The notes: generated by a model not told the origin, from the sequence alone. Counted from the first letter of the stretch, positions 33,841 to 42,452 are shown. The stretch: DNA of 44,508 bases from Nitrospirae bacterium JdFR-85 (GCA_002011745.1 MTOU01000026.1:1-44508), one strand, 5' to 3'. Translations and numbers: made by a program.

Positions 33841-33857
33841 AGCAATTATAATGCCAA
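33841..33857 (-). promoter_or_regulatory. sigma54-type promoter of the flgF operon
   Basis: On the minus strand TTGGCATTATAATTGCT fits the -24/-12 consensus (YTGGCACG-N4-TTGCW), with GG and GC separated by exactly 10 nt. The two mismatches are at the C and G after TGGCA. Predicted transcription would begin about 4 nt before the flgF ATG. No rpoN or enhancer-binding protein is in the window. Confidence 0.6.
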
Positions 33858-33923
33858 TTTCTATGTCCTTAAAACAGTAGATTTCTAAAACCTTCATCGA
33901 GAGTCTGACAGGAAAATTTTTCC

Positions 33924-34259
33924 TCATTGAATCTTTTTACCATTCTGGACCTTCAATATGAGTTCAACCTCGCCCTTAGGGATATTAAGGATTCGGGATA
34001 TCTCATCACTACTTATGCCTTTGTCTGATAGGGCTCTCACTTCATTGTCTCTATCTCTTTTCTCCACCATCTCCTCCATTAATTCTGCCTTCTGCAGCAT
34101 CTGTTCAAGTCTATCTATCTTTTTATTTACAGTCGTCTCAAGGGATTTTAACTCCGAGATATTCTTTTCAAGCCTTTCGCATAGAAGAATAAGAATATGT
34201 AGAGCTTCCCTGAAGTCTTCTAAGGAGACCGTATTCTTTTTTAGAAATTTCTGAAACAT
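33924..34259 (-). CDS. coiled-coil protein with C-terminal HTH-like segment (DUF2802/DUF6115-like)
   Basis: The 111-aa protein has a long coiled coil (about residues 25-75) and a C-terminal helix-turn-helix-like motif, ALSDKGISSDEISRILNIPK. The pattern resembles DUF2802/DUF6115 proteins and the Bacillus SwrB C-terminus, which sit beside fliA in many flagellar operons. Here it lies two genes downstream of fliA, one base after the small lysine-rich ORF, with AAGGG as ribosome site. There is no N-terminal membrane anchor, which many relatives have. The function is unknown; an accessory role in flagellar assembly is inference. Confidence 0.75.
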   Translation of the reverse strand: MFQKFLKKNTVSLEDFREALHILILLCERLEKNISELKSLETTVNKKIDRLEQMLQKAELMEEMVEKRDRDNEVRALSDKGISSDEISRILNIPKGEVELILKVQNGKKIQ

Positions 34260-34260
34260 T

Positions 34261-34383
34261 TTAGACCCTTATATCCACTTTCCCTTGTTTCTTTTGTTTT
34301 TTCTTTGGTGGTTTTTTCGGCTTTATAGGTTTTTCTTGTTTCTTTATATTCATTGAAGCCTTATCTACTGATCTAACCTGCAT
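34261..34383 (-). CDS. small lysine/proline-rich protein in the flagellar operon
   Basis: An AAAGGAG overlapping the last fliA codons sits 6 nt before the ATG at 34383, opening a 40-aa frame that ends in TAA at 34261. The product starts MQVRSVDKASMNI, has a central run of Lys, Gln and Pro, and ends KVDIRV. The frame fills the gap between fliA and the coiled-coil gene almost exactly (3 bp and 1 bp), with good translation signals, so it is very likely real. I do not recognise a family. The disordered basic centre suggests binding to acidic partners or nucleic acid. Confidence 0.65.
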   Translation of the reverse strand: MQVRSVDKASMNIKKQEKPIKPKKPPKKKQKKQGKVDIRV

Positions 34384-34386
34384 TCT

Positions 34387-35124
34387 TTACTCCTTTAATA
34401 GATCCATTTTTAATTTGAGTTTTAAGAGTGCCTGATGATGTATCTGCGAGACCCTGCCCTCTGTAACACCGAGTATCTTTGCTACCTCCTTCATAGTCAT
34501 CTCCTCCCAATAATAGAGAGAAAGGACAAGCTTTTCTTTTTCTGATAGTTCATCAATCAGTTTTGCGATAAACTCCTTAAAGTTTCTTTCCTCGTATAAC
34601 TCCAGCGGGGTTTTTATAGAATTGTCAGCGATGGTCTCTCTTATATCGAGATTGTCTTCACTCCTTTCTGTGAATTCTTCAAATCTCATAGTAAATGATG
34701 TATTCAGTGACTGCAGTGTCCTGTAGTATTCATCCAGTGTGATGCCAAGCTTCTGGGCTACCTCCTCCGGTTCAGGTTGTCTACCAAGGTCTTTCTCCAT
34801 CTGAAGGGTTGTGCTCTTTATAGCATTCACTTTTTCTTTAACAGTTCTGGAGATGTCTTCATTTGACCTTAACTCGTCAAGCATTGCCCATTTGATCTTC
34901 TTTTTGATAAAGTACTCAAAGCTACCCAGTTCCTCTTTATATCTGTCTAATCCACTAAGGAGTCCAATTATTCCAGCACTTATCAGGTCATCCACTGTCA
35001 TATGTGGGGGCAGACGCCAGGCCAGTCTGCTGGCAGTATATTTTATATAGGGGAGAAAGTCTCTTACCGCTCTGTCCCTATTAACCTTAATATCTTCCTC
35101 TCTAATCCTATTCTGAGTAAGCAT
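34387..35124 (-). CDS. fliA: flagellar sigma factor FliA (sigma28)
   Basis: The 245-aa protein has sigma70 region 2 (FLPYIKYTASRLAWRLP and DDLISAGIIGLLSGLDRY), region 3 (MEKDLGRQPEPEEVAQKLG) and region 4 (LVLSLYYWEEMTMKEVAKIL with the HTH GVTEGRVSQIH). These are the compact features of FliA. It directs late flagellar transcription, and sites fitting it lie before motA and flgM. Its antagonist flgM is encoded in the same cluster. The ATG overlaps the end of flhG by 17 nt, with AAGGAG rather far upstream. Confidence 0.97.
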   Translation of the reverse strand: MLTQNRIREEDIKVNRDRAVRDFLPYIKYTASRLAWRLPPHMTVDDLISAGIIGLLSGLDRYKEELGSFEYFIKKKIKWAMLDELRSNEDISRTVKEKVNAIKSTTLQMEKDLGRQPEPEEVAQKLGITLDEYYRTLQSLNTSFTMRFEEFTERSEDNLDIRETIADNSIKTPLELYEERNFKEFIAKLIDELSEKEKLVLSLYYWEEMTMKEVAKILGVTEGRVSQIHHQALLKLKLKMDLLKE

Positions 35125-35965
35125 GAGCAGTCTGTCTCCTTGGAGTTCCTTTTGATAAAAGGTTTCCTATAAAAAACTGTAATGTTCCTTTTACATTATC
35201 TGAGGGTTCAAGTAACTTTTTAGCAATCTTCACAATATTTTTTGATGCAGCAGAGTTTGGATAGAGTTCTATAAAGGCCCTTTGAGAAGTTACTGCCTTT
35301 CTTACAGCATCATCATAGGGGATATAACCAAGGTAATTTAGTGATACACTAAGGAATCTTTCTGCTGCGAGTGAGAGTCTTCTGAAGGTCTCAAGTGCTT
35401 CTTCCGAATCTTTGGCATAATTCACAATTATGTTAAAGGTCTTTTCCTGGTATCTTGTAAAGAGTACCTTTATAAGGGCATAGGCATCAGTGATTGCAGT
35501 TGGTTCAGGAGAGGTAATTATAATGATCTCCTGGGCTGCAATACAGAAGAATGCTACATTTTCAGATATTCCTGCTGATGTATCAATCAAGAGGATATCT
35601 ATATCCTCATCATAGGCATCAAAGGCATCTAGAATCCTTATTCTTTGAAACTCATCAATGGCTGTAAGTTCTTGAACTCCAGAACTTGCAGGCAGAATCT
35701 TTATACCCATAGGTCCTTCGATTATTATGTCTTTCAGTTCCTTTTCACCCTTTAGAAGGTGAAGTATATTGTACTTTGGAGCCAGTTGTAGCAGCACATC
35801 TATATTGCTGAGGCCAAGGTCAGCATCAAAGACCATTACATTCTTCCCAAGCCTCCTGAAAGCCACAGCAAGACTGGCTACAAAGTTAGTCTTACCGACT
35901 CCACCTTTTCCGCTGCTTACGGAAATAGTCTTGATATACCTTTTCTGTTTCTTTTTCACAGCCAT
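35108..35965 (-). CDS. flhG: flagellar number regulator FlhG (MinD-like ATPase)
   Basis: The ATG at 35965 follows GGAGG at 7-nt spacing and is preferred to a TTG two codons earlier. The 285-aa protein has the deviant Walker A SVSSGKGGVGKTNFVASLA and the switch residues DADLGLSNIDVLL. FlhG (FleN, YlxH) is a MinD-type ATPase that sets flagellar number or position, in partnership with the GTPase FlhF encoded just upstream. A C-terminal amphipathic helix for membrane binding is not obvious; the tail is short and basic. Confidence 0.94.
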   Translation of the reverse strand: MAVKKKQKRYIKTISVSSGKGGVGKTNFVASLAVAFRRLGKNVMVFDADLGLSNIDVLLQLAPKYNILHLLKGEKELKDIIIEGPMGIKILPASSGVQELTAIDEFQRIRILDAFDAYDEDIDILLIDTSAGISENVAFFCIAAQEIIIITSPEPTAITDAYALIKVLFTRYQEKTFNIIVNYAKDSEEALETFRRLSLAAERFLSVSLNYLGYIPYDDAVRKAVTSQRAFIELYPNSAASKNIVKIAKKLLEPSDNVKGTLQFFIGNLLSKGTPRRQTAHAYSE

Positions 35966-35967
35966 AT

Positions 35968-37074
35968 TCAAACCTCCACCTCAGATAAGAAGTATCCTTT
36001 TCTTAAGATTAAATTCACAAGTTCTTGCTTATTGATAAACTCTATATCATCAGGAACTGTCTGTCCAGTGGTTATATAGGCAACAGGTTTCTGATACAGA
36101 AGTACAAGATTATAAATACTACCGAATCTTACTGCTTCGTCCACTTTTGTGAAAGCGAGACAGGTTATAGGAAGTTTTCTATAAAACCGTGATGCCTCAA
36201 CAAGCATGTCATCATCTGCATTTATACCCATTAAAAGATGTACCTCAAGAGCGAAAACTTCTTTAAGGTCTTTATCCTTCAGAATGCCTTTGAGTAGGGT
36301 GTTGAGTTCTTCTATATACTTTTGGTCGGAGGGTCTTCTACCTACAGTGTCAATGAATACAGTATCTTTTGTTATAGAGAGATTCTTTAATGCATTCTTG
36401 AGTTCATAGATATTTGAGGCAACAACTAAGGGAATTCCCAGAATTCTGGCATATATTCTTATCTGTTCTATAGCCCCGATCCTGTATGTATCGAGATTAA
36501 TGATTCCCACTCTTCTGCCTTCTCTGACTGCCTTAGCAGCCAGCTTTGCTACTGTTGTTGTTTTACCAACACCTGTTGGACCAATCAACATTACAGCCTT
36601 TCTGTGAAAGTCTCCGTTTCTAATATCTATTTCTGATGAAATCAAAGATGCAAGCTCCTCGAGAGTTTTTGCCTTCTCACAAAGTCGTAGTGCAAACTCA
36701 TCCCTTACAGCCCTTTCCTTCAGGTAATAGAACAGTCTTCTTTTATTTAAAGGAAGGGATATCTCGTATCCATTATTCCTCATCTCTTCAAGTGTGTCTT
36801 TCAGATTCATAAGTTCCTCTTTAAGTCTTAAGATTTCTTCTGTTGTTTCTGTAGCTGGTTCTTTTGGAGGTTTATTTATATCCCTGAACTGTGTAAAGTT
36901 TCTTCTGTACTCTGCAAAAGAATCCTCATAATCCACAGCAGCGGTTATTTCTACCCATGGTCTTAACCCTCTCTTTTCTTCTGTAGATATAATTATTGCC
37001 TCCTTACCCAACTCCCTTTTTACCAATTCAAGGGCTTCGCCAAAGGTTTTTGCCTTAAATTTCTTAATCTTCAT
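35968..37074 (-). CDS. flhF: flagellar GTPase FlhF
   Basis: The 368-aa protein has a basic N-terminus, a charged linker and a C-terminal SRP-type GTPase. The P-loop is LIGPTGVGKTTTVAKLAAK and the later motif is FIDTVGRRPSD, with Val where most SRP-type GTPases have Ala (DTAGR). TKVDEAVRFGSIYNL is the guanine-specificity region. FlhF recruits early flagellar components to the pole. It overlaps the flhA end by 11 nt and is 2 bp from the flhG start. The length is slightly short of the roughly 400 aa I expect. Confidence 0.94.
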   Translation of the reverse strand: MKIKKFKAKTFGEALELVKRELGKEAIIISTEEKRGLRPWVEITAAVDYEDSFAEYRRNFTQFRDINKPPKEPATETTEEILRLKEELMNLKDTLEEMRNNGYEISLPLNKRRLFYYLKERAVRDEFALRLCEKAKTLEELASLISSEIDIRNGDFHRKAVMLIGPTGVGKTTTVAKLAAKAVREGRRVGIINLDTYRIGAIEQIRIYARILGIPLVVASNIYELKNALKNLSITKDTVFIDTVGRRPSDQKYIEELNTLLKGILKDKDLKEVFALEVHLLMGINADDDMLVEASRFYRKLPITCLAFTKVDEAVRFGSIYNLVLLYQKPVAYITTGQTVPDDIEFINKQELVNLILRKGYFLSEVEV

Positions 37075-39103
37075 ACTTCACTACCCCTACGGTGTATATC
37101 TTTGCAGAAGGGACTATCTCAGCTGTTGAGAGTATTACAAGAGATGGAATAAATCTCTCCACAATCTTTCTCACAAATCTTCTTGACTGTGGAGAACATA
37201 GGATTATTGGCTGGATGTCCCTATATTTTTCGGACATCTCTTTTACTGCCTTCTCTATGGCCTGTAGTAGTTTGGCCATAATATCAGGCTTTATCTCTTC
37301 AGTCTTTTCTACTGACTCTGAGATAGCAAGTTCAAACCTTGTATCCAGTGTTAACACACGTAGACTACCATCAGGAGCAATGTGCTGTTTTGTTATAAAC
37401 CTGGCTAATGCCTGACGTACATACTCTGTAAGAAGCTCAATATCTTTTGTTATAGGGGCATAGTCAAGAAGTGTTTCGAGTATGGTGACTAAATCATTTA
37501 TAGGCACTTTTTCTCTAAGAAGGTTCTGCAGTACCCTCTGTACTCCTCCCAGTGTCATATGGGTAGGTATGAGTTCATCTACTATCTTTGGATAGGTTCT
37601 TGATACATTGTCAAGCATACTCTGAACCTCTGTTCTGGTAAGTAGTTCCCAAGCATGATTTTTTATCAGTTCTGTTATATGTGTAACGATTACAGTGGCA
37701 GGATCAACTATCATATACCCTTTTGCTCTGGCTACCTCTGTATTCTTCTCCTCTACCCAATATGCAGGCAGACCAAATGCAGGCTCCTTTGTGGGAATAC
37801 CCTCTATTTCTTCAGCACCCTCAGGGGCTACAGCGAGATAGTATCCCATCATTACTTCGCCTTTCCCCACTTCTATACCTCTTATGATGAAGGAGTATTC
37901 ATGAGGTTTTAGCTGAAGATTGTCCTTTATATGGATTGAAGGCACAACAAAACCGAGCTCTGAAGCGAGTTGCCTTCTCATCGCTTTTATTTTTGCAAGC
38001 AGTGGTGCCTCTTCAGGTTCCACAAGAGGTATCAGCCCATAGCCTATCTCTAAGGTGAGAGGCTCTATGGCAAGAAATGGTTCTATAGGAGGTTCTTCTT
38101 GGGGTATCTCTTCAGGTTCCTCTTCTTTTGTCACCTCAGTTGGTCTTGAAAGTACATAAGCCAGTGCAGCAAATGTTACAGAGATAATGAGAAATGGGAG
38201 CCTTGGCAGTCCTGGAATCACTGCCAAGGTTATAAGGATTACAGAGACGGTTGCAAGCGCCTTTGGATTTATTATCAACTGAGAGACTATATTTTTACCA
38301 AGGTCCATGTCTGAACCTGCCCTGCTGACCACAATTCCAGCAGATGTTGAGACAAGAAGTGCGGGTATCTGGGCAACCAGTCCATCACCAATGGTTAAAA
38401 TGGTATATGTTTTAGCTGCTTCTGAAATAGGCATATGCTGTTGTAGGGTGCCAATAATGAATCCACCGATAATATTTATACCTGTTATAATTAGACCTGC
38501 TATAGCATCACCTCTGACGAATTTACTGGCTCCATCCATTGCACCATAGAAGTCTGCCTCTTGAGAGATCAGTGCCCTTCTTCTTCTTGCCTCAGCCTCA
38601 TCAATAAGGCCTGCATTAAGATCGGCATCTATAGCCATCTGTTTTCCTGGCATTGCATCGAGTGTAAACCTTGCAGCTACTTCTGCTATTCTTCCTGCTC
38701 CCTTTGTTATAACCACAAAGTTAATAACCACAAGAATCAAAAACACGATTAATCCAACAGCATAATTGCCACCTACAACAAAATTTCCGAAGGACCTGAT
38801 AACCTGTCCTGCTGCGTCTGTGCCTTCATGTCCTTTAAGGAGAATCAGCCTTGTAGAGGCTACATTAAGGGCAAGTCTGTAAAGGGTTGCAAAGAGAAGC
38901 ACTGTAGGGAAGACCGAGAAGTCAAGAGGCTTCTTTACAAAGATGCTCCTTATAAGAATAACAATTGAGAGTGACAGTGAAAAGGAAAGAAGAATATCAA
39001 GCATAAAGGGAGGTATTGGCAGTATCATTACTGCCACAATCACTACTACCCCAAAAACAACGGTTATGTCAGACCTTTTCTGCAGAGTATCAATCACATT
39101 CAT
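37064..39103 (-). CDS. flhA: flagellar export gate protein FlhA
   Basis: The 679-aa protein has about eight transmembrane helices in its first 320 residues, including FVKKPLDFSVFPTVLLFATL and the conserved cytosolic loop RFTLDAMPGKQMAIDADLNA. A long cytoplasmic domain follows. FlhA forms the nonameric ring of the type III export gate and docks export chaperones. Its ATG overlaps the flhB stop by 4 nt. The linker after the last helix is rich in Glu and Pro (residues about 328-342). The length is normal. Confidence 0.97.
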   Translation of the reverse strand: MNVIDTLQKRSDITVVFGVVVIVAVMILPIPPFMLDILLSFSLSLSIVILIRSIFVKKPLDFSVFPTVLLFATLYRLALNVASTRLILLKGHEGTDAAGQVIRSFGNFVVGGNYAVGLIVFLILVVINFVVITKGAGRIAEVAARFTLDAMPGKQMAIDADLNAGLIDEAEARRRRALISQEADFYGAMDGASKFVRGDAIAGLIITGINIIGGFIIGTLQQHMPISEAAKTYTILTIGDGLVAQIPALLVSTSAGIVVSRAGSDMDLGKNIVSQLIINPKALATVSVILITLAVIPGLPRLPFLIISVTFAALAYVLSRPTEVTKEEEPEEIPQEEPPIEPFLAIEPLTLEIGYGLIPLVEPEEAPLLAKIKAMRRQLASELGFVVPSIHIKDNLQLKPHEYSFIIRGIEVGKGEVMMGYYLAVAPEGAEEIEGIPTKEPAFGLPAYWVEEKNTEVARAKGYMIVDPATVIVTHITELIKNHAWELLTRTEVQSMLDNVSRTYPKIVDELIPTHMTLGGVQRVLQNLLREKVPINDLVTILETLLDYAPITKDIELLTEYVRQALARFITKQHIAPDGSLRVLTLDTRFELAISESVEKTEEIKPDIMAKLLQAIEKAVKEMSEKYRDIQPIILCSPQSRRFVRKIVERFIPSLVILSTAEIVPSAKIYTVGVVKYED

Positions 39104-40134
39104 ACCATACCTCTTGCCTTATAAATATAAGCCAGGATTCTTGCCACTGCTCTGTAGAGTTCTTCAGGTATGTATGAACCTATCTTTAATTTATAAAGTG
39201 CCCTTGCAAGGGGTTTGTCCTCTACAATAGGCACAGAATGCAGGATAGCTATCTCTTTTATCTTTTCTGCTATGTATCCTGCTCCCTTGGCTATTACCTT
39301 TGGTGCAGGCATTTCATCTTTTTTATAAAGCAGTGCCACAGCGATATGCATGGGATTTGTGATAACCACTGTTGCCTTTGGTACCTCTTGCATCATTCTT
39401 CTACGCGCCAGCTCCTTCTGGATACTCTTTATCCTTGATCTGATAAGTGGATCACCCTCTGTCTCCTTGTACTCTTCTTTTAGCTCCTCTTTTGTCATCC
39501 TGATAGACCGCTCAAATCTGAATCTCTCATGTAGATAATCAAGTAGTGAGATGCCAGAGAAGGCTATAAACATAGTAAGCACAGCCTTTTTGATTAAACC
39601 TACTGCTGTCAACTCTATATTTGTAAAACTCATTGCTGGTGTGTAGGGTATTCTGTGGAGGGCATGTCTTACAAGAAAATAAAATATTATACCACCAATA
39701 CAGAACTTTAGAAGAGACTTCAGAAGCTCAAAGAGACCATGAAGGGAAAAGAGCCTTTTTAGACCATTAACAGGATTGAGTCTTTCTATTTCTATATTGA
39801 GAGGTTTCAATACTGGTCCTCCCTGAAGCAATCCCACCATTATTATCATGCTTACAGCCATACCAAAAAGCGGCAGAAGCAGAAGCATAGCTTCCTTAGA
39901 GGAGATACCAAGTACATACATGGGTTCTGTTCCATAATGCAGTCTCAGAATTTTTGCTGTAAGTAAAAGGGACCGATTTATTAGTTCTTGACCGAGTATA
40001 AAAAACATAATAATTACTCCACCTGTTGATGCTATTGACATCAGGTCTCTGCTTCTGGCAACCTGTCCTTTCTCTTTTGCCTTCTGTCGTTTTCTTGGTG
40101 TTGCTTGTTCTGTTTTTTCTTCGAATTCTGCCAT
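39100..40134 (-). CDS. flhB: flagellar export switch protein FlhB with atypical NPMH cleavage site
   Basis: The 344-aa protein has four transmembrane helices (about residues 30-200) and a cytoplasmic domain. The N-terminal EKTEQATPRKRQKAKEKGQV is classic FlhB. The self-cleavage site, normally N-P-T-H, reads N260-P261-M262-H263. The Asn and Pro needed for cleavage are kept, so processing is probably still possible. FlhB controls the switch from rod/hook to filament export. It follows fliR by 3 bp and overlaps flhA. Confidence 0.96.
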   Translation of the reverse strand: MAEFEEKTEQATPRKRQKAKEKGQVARSRDLMSIASTGGVIIMFFILGQELINRSLLLTAKILRLHYGTEPMYVLGISSKEAMLLLLPLFGMAVSMIIMVGLLQGGPVLKPLNIEIERLNPVNGLKRLFSLHGLFELLKSLLKFCIGGIIFYFLVRHALHRIPYTPAMSFTNIELTAVGLIKKAVLTMFIAFSGISLLDYLHERFRFERSIRMTKEELKEEYKETEGDPLIRSRIKSIQKELARRRMMQEVPKATVVITNPMHIAVALLYKKDEMPAPKVIAKGAGYIAEKIKEIAILHSVPIVEDKPLARALYKLKIGSYIPEELYRAVARILAYIYKARGMV

Positions 40135-40137
40135 CTT

Positions 40138-40890
40138 TTATGTGCCTGCTACTGTAAGTATTCTCATCAATTCATTTTTCATGGTATCGTAGGAACTTCC
40201 AAAGAGATATACATATGCAGGAATTGATATGATCAGAGTCAGAAACCCGATGAAAAAATAAACAGGATATCCCACAAAGAATATATTCATCTGTGGAACC
40301 GCCCTTGAGATAAATCCCATAACAATGTTTGTGAGCATCATCATAATGACAACAGGGGCTGCCACTCTAAGGCTTAAAATAGATAAATAACCTACAGCAT
40401 AAAGGAGCCTTGACAAGAGGGCCTCTATGTTAACTCTGCCAGCAGGAAGTATCTCATAACTCTTTACAAACAGAAAAATCACCTCATGGTGTATATCCAA
40501 GGTGAAGAAAGTGATTATTGCTATAATTCCCAAGAGTCTTGATAGCTCGTTTGATTGACCTACTTCGGGGTCATAGAAGGTGGCTATAGACATCCCGATC
40601 ATGTTGCTCATTAGCTGACCAGCCATCTCAGTAGCCAGGAATACCATCCTTGCCACTAATCCTAAGACAATGCCAAATATTATCTCTGTCGTTATTAATA
40701 AAGAGATATCGTTCACTGAAAACTTAACTTCTACAATAAAGGCGAGAATAATGGAGACAGAGACAACCAGCCCAATCTTAAAATTCATGGGTAAGATCTT
40801 GCTACCAAAGAAAGGCAATAGGGCGAATACTATGCTTGTCCTGAGAAGGATCAACAAAAAATTCACTATGTACTCTACCTGCACCTGCAT
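40138..40890 (-). CDS. fliR: flagellar export protein FliR
   Basis: The 250-aa membrane protein has about six helices and the FliR/SctT pattern, including FALLPFFGSKILPMNFKIGL and GQLMSNMIGMSIATFYDPEV. FliR is part of the FliPQR export-gate core in the inner membrane. It follows fliQ by 2 bp and precedes flhB by 3 bp, so it belongs to one transcript. The length is slightly short of the usual 255-265 residues. Confidence 0.95.
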   Translation of the reverse strand: MQVQVEYIVNFLLILLRTSIVFALLPFFGSKILPMNFKIGLVVSVSIILAFIVEVKFSVNDISLLITTEIIFGIVLGLVARMVFLATEMAGQLMSNMIGMSIATFYDPEVGQSNELSRLLGIIAIITFFTLDIHHEVIFLFVKSYEILPAGRVNIEALLSRLLYAVGYLSILSLRVAAPVVIMMMLTNIVMGFISRAVPQMNIFFVGYPVYFFIGFLTLIISIPAYVYLFGSSYDTMKNELMRILTVAGT

Positions 40891-40892
40891 CC

Positions 40893-41162
40893 TTACCTCA
40901 TATAAAGTGGAATATTATCAAAGAGGTTTATTGTGAAAGAGATTAATACCTTTGCTATCCATGGAAGAAAGATAAACAGACATAGGAAGACCGCTATTAT
41001 CTTAGGCACAAAGGTGAGGGTAAACTCTTGTATCTGTGTTACTGCCTGAAACAGGCTTACAACCAAGCCTGTAATAAGGCTCACAAGCAGTGCCGGGCCT
41101 GATACCAGAAGCACAGTTTTAAAAACCTCGGCTGAGATATCCTTAACCAGCTCCAATGTCAT
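40893..41162 (-). CDS. fliQ: flagellar export protein FliQ
   Basis: The ATG at 41162 overlaps the fliP stop (ATGA) and gives 89 aa starting MTLELVKDISAEVFKTVLLV, as expected. A longer frame from 41201 would overlap fliP and is rejected. The two helices and the segment SLFQAVTQIQEFTLTFVPKI are diagnostic. FliQ forms part of the export-gate core with FliP and FliR. Confidence 0.95.
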   Translation of the reverse strand: MTLELVKDISAEVFKTVLLVSGPALLVSLITGLVVSLFQAVTQIQEFTLTFVPKIIAVFLCLFIFLPWIAKVLISFTINLFDNIPLYMR

Positions 41163-41791
41163 TGGATACTCCTTACAAGAGATGTGACAACGAGGTTCCA
41201 TCCATCCACAAGTACAAAAAGTAAAAGCTTGAAAGGCATTGACACAAGCACAGGAGGAAGCATCATCATACCCATTGAGAGTAAAATACTGGAAACCACC
41301 ATATCTATTATTAGAAAGGGCAGATAAAGAATAAATCCGATCTTGAATGCTGTACTCAACTCACTTATGATAAATGCTGGCACTACAACCCTAAGTGGTA
41401 TCTCTTCTGGCTTCAAAGGAGGTTTTTGTTTTGAAAGTTTTATAAAAAGGGCAAGGTCTTTCTGTCTTGTCTGTCTGAGCATGAATTTTTTTAGAGGGGG
41501 CTCCACTCTTTTTACTGCTTCATATATTGTGATCTCTTTGTTAATATAAGGCTTAATAGCTTCTTCTGTAACAGTATCTATGGTGGGTGACATGATATAA
41601 AAGGTCATAAACAATGAAAGACCAATAATAACCATATTAGGAGGTATCTGCTGGCCTCCTATAGCCTGTCTCAGAAGGGAAAATACTACAACAATTCTTG
41701 TAAAAGATGTAAACATCACCAGCACAGAGGGTAACAGTGACAAAAGTGCCACTAACAGGAAAACCTCTATTGCCGGATCAGTGAATTTCAT
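41159..41791 (-). CDS. fliP: flagellar export protein FliP, short form without signal peptide
   Basis: The 210-aa protein matches the mature part of FliP, from VALLSLLPSVLVMFTSFTRI through MTFYIMSPTIDTV and LSTAFKIGFILYLPFLIIDM to the tail VDGWNLVVTSL. FliP proteins are usually about 245 aa with a cleavable signal sequence; here the frame starts directly before the first mature helix. The start overlaps fliO by 14 nt and no upstream in-frame extension is available from the neighbouring gene. Virulence homologues (SctR) also lack the signal, so function is probably kept. Confidence 0.94.
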   Translation of the reverse strand: MKFTDPAIEVFLLVALLSLLPSVLVMFTSFTRIVVVFSLLRQAIGGQQIPPNMVIIGLSLFMTFYIMSPTIDTVTEEAIKPYINKEITIYEAVKRVEPPLKKFMLRQTRQKDLALFIKLSKQKPPLKPEEIPLRVVVPAFIISELSTAFKIGFILYLPFLIIDMVVSSILLSMGMMMLPPVLVSMPFKLLLFVLVDGWNLVVTSLVRSIQ

Positions 41792-42113
41792 TACTTAAAC
41801 GCTCCTTTAAGATCTGTAAAAATCTCATCCTTTCATCAAGATTCTTTTTCCTGTAATCTGTCTCTATATCTCCTTCCTGTACAGTTTTAAGAAGTTTGAC
41901 CTCATTAGGAGTAACACCGAGAAAAAGCAGTTCGCGGCCTACTTTCATAACTGCCACTGCAATTCCTTTCCGTGGGTCCAGAGTATGATAGGCTATTATA
42001 TTTATCAGTCCTGACCTCTGTTGATGTCTTTTGGCTATAAGTCCCAGGACAACAAAAACTACCCCTATTGTTATCATTATGATTAAGATCGTTTGGAGAT
42101 AGAGATCCATCAT
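41778..42113 (-). CDS. fliO: flagellar assembly protein FliO
   Basis: The 111-aa protein has one N-terminal transmembrane helix (about residues 8-27) and a small cytosolic domain with YHTLDPRKGIAVAVMKVGRE and LLFLGVTPNEVKLL, both typical of FliO. FliO helps assemble the FliP ring but is not in the finished export gate. It overlaps fliN by 4 nt and fliP by 14 nt. The N-terminal periplasmic stretch found in some homologues is absent. Confidence 0.88.
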   Translation of the reverse strand: MMDLYLQTILIIMITIGVVFVVLGLIAKRHQQRSGLINIIAYHTLDPRKGIAVAVMKVGRELLFLGVTPNEVKLLKTVQEGDIETDYRKKNLDERMRFLQILKERLSNEIH

Positions 42114-42442
42114 TTCAATTGTCTTATCCTCTCCATCGGACTTATTATTTCCGAAATCCTTATACCAAACTTCTCATTGACTACTACAGCTTCCCCTCGA
42201 GCTACAAGTTTGTTATTTACAAGAATCTCCAAGGGTTCTCCAGCCAGTTTTTCCAGCTCAATTATAGAACCTTCTCCGATCTGCAATAGATCTTTCAAAA
42301 GCATTCTTGCTCTTCCTAACTCAACTGTTACCTCTAAGGGGATATCAAGAAGAAACTCCAGTTCCTTCAGATTCACCTCAGATTTTCCATTGTCCTCAGC
42401 TTTTTCGGTTTCAGGTTGTTGAGTTTTTTCTTCTTCACTCAT
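42110..42442 (-). CDS. fliN: flagellar motor switch protein FliN
   Basis: The 110-aa protein has an acidic, disordered first 25 residues and a C-terminal SpoA domain with LLDIPLEVTVELGRARML, LLQIGEGSIIELEKLAGEP and LVARGEAVVVNEKFGIRISE. FliN forms the lower part of the C ring with FliM and sets the direction of rotation. It starts 10 bp after fliM, and its tail overlaps fliO. No extra CheC-like domain is fused, unlike FliY. Confidence 0.96.
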   Translation of the reverse strand: MSEEEKTQQPETEKAEDNGKSEVNLKELEFLLDIPLEVTVELGRARMLLKDLLQIGEGSIIELEKLAGEPLEILVNNKLVARGEAVVVNEKFGIRISEIISPMERIRQLK

Positions 42443-42452
42443 AAGACACCTC

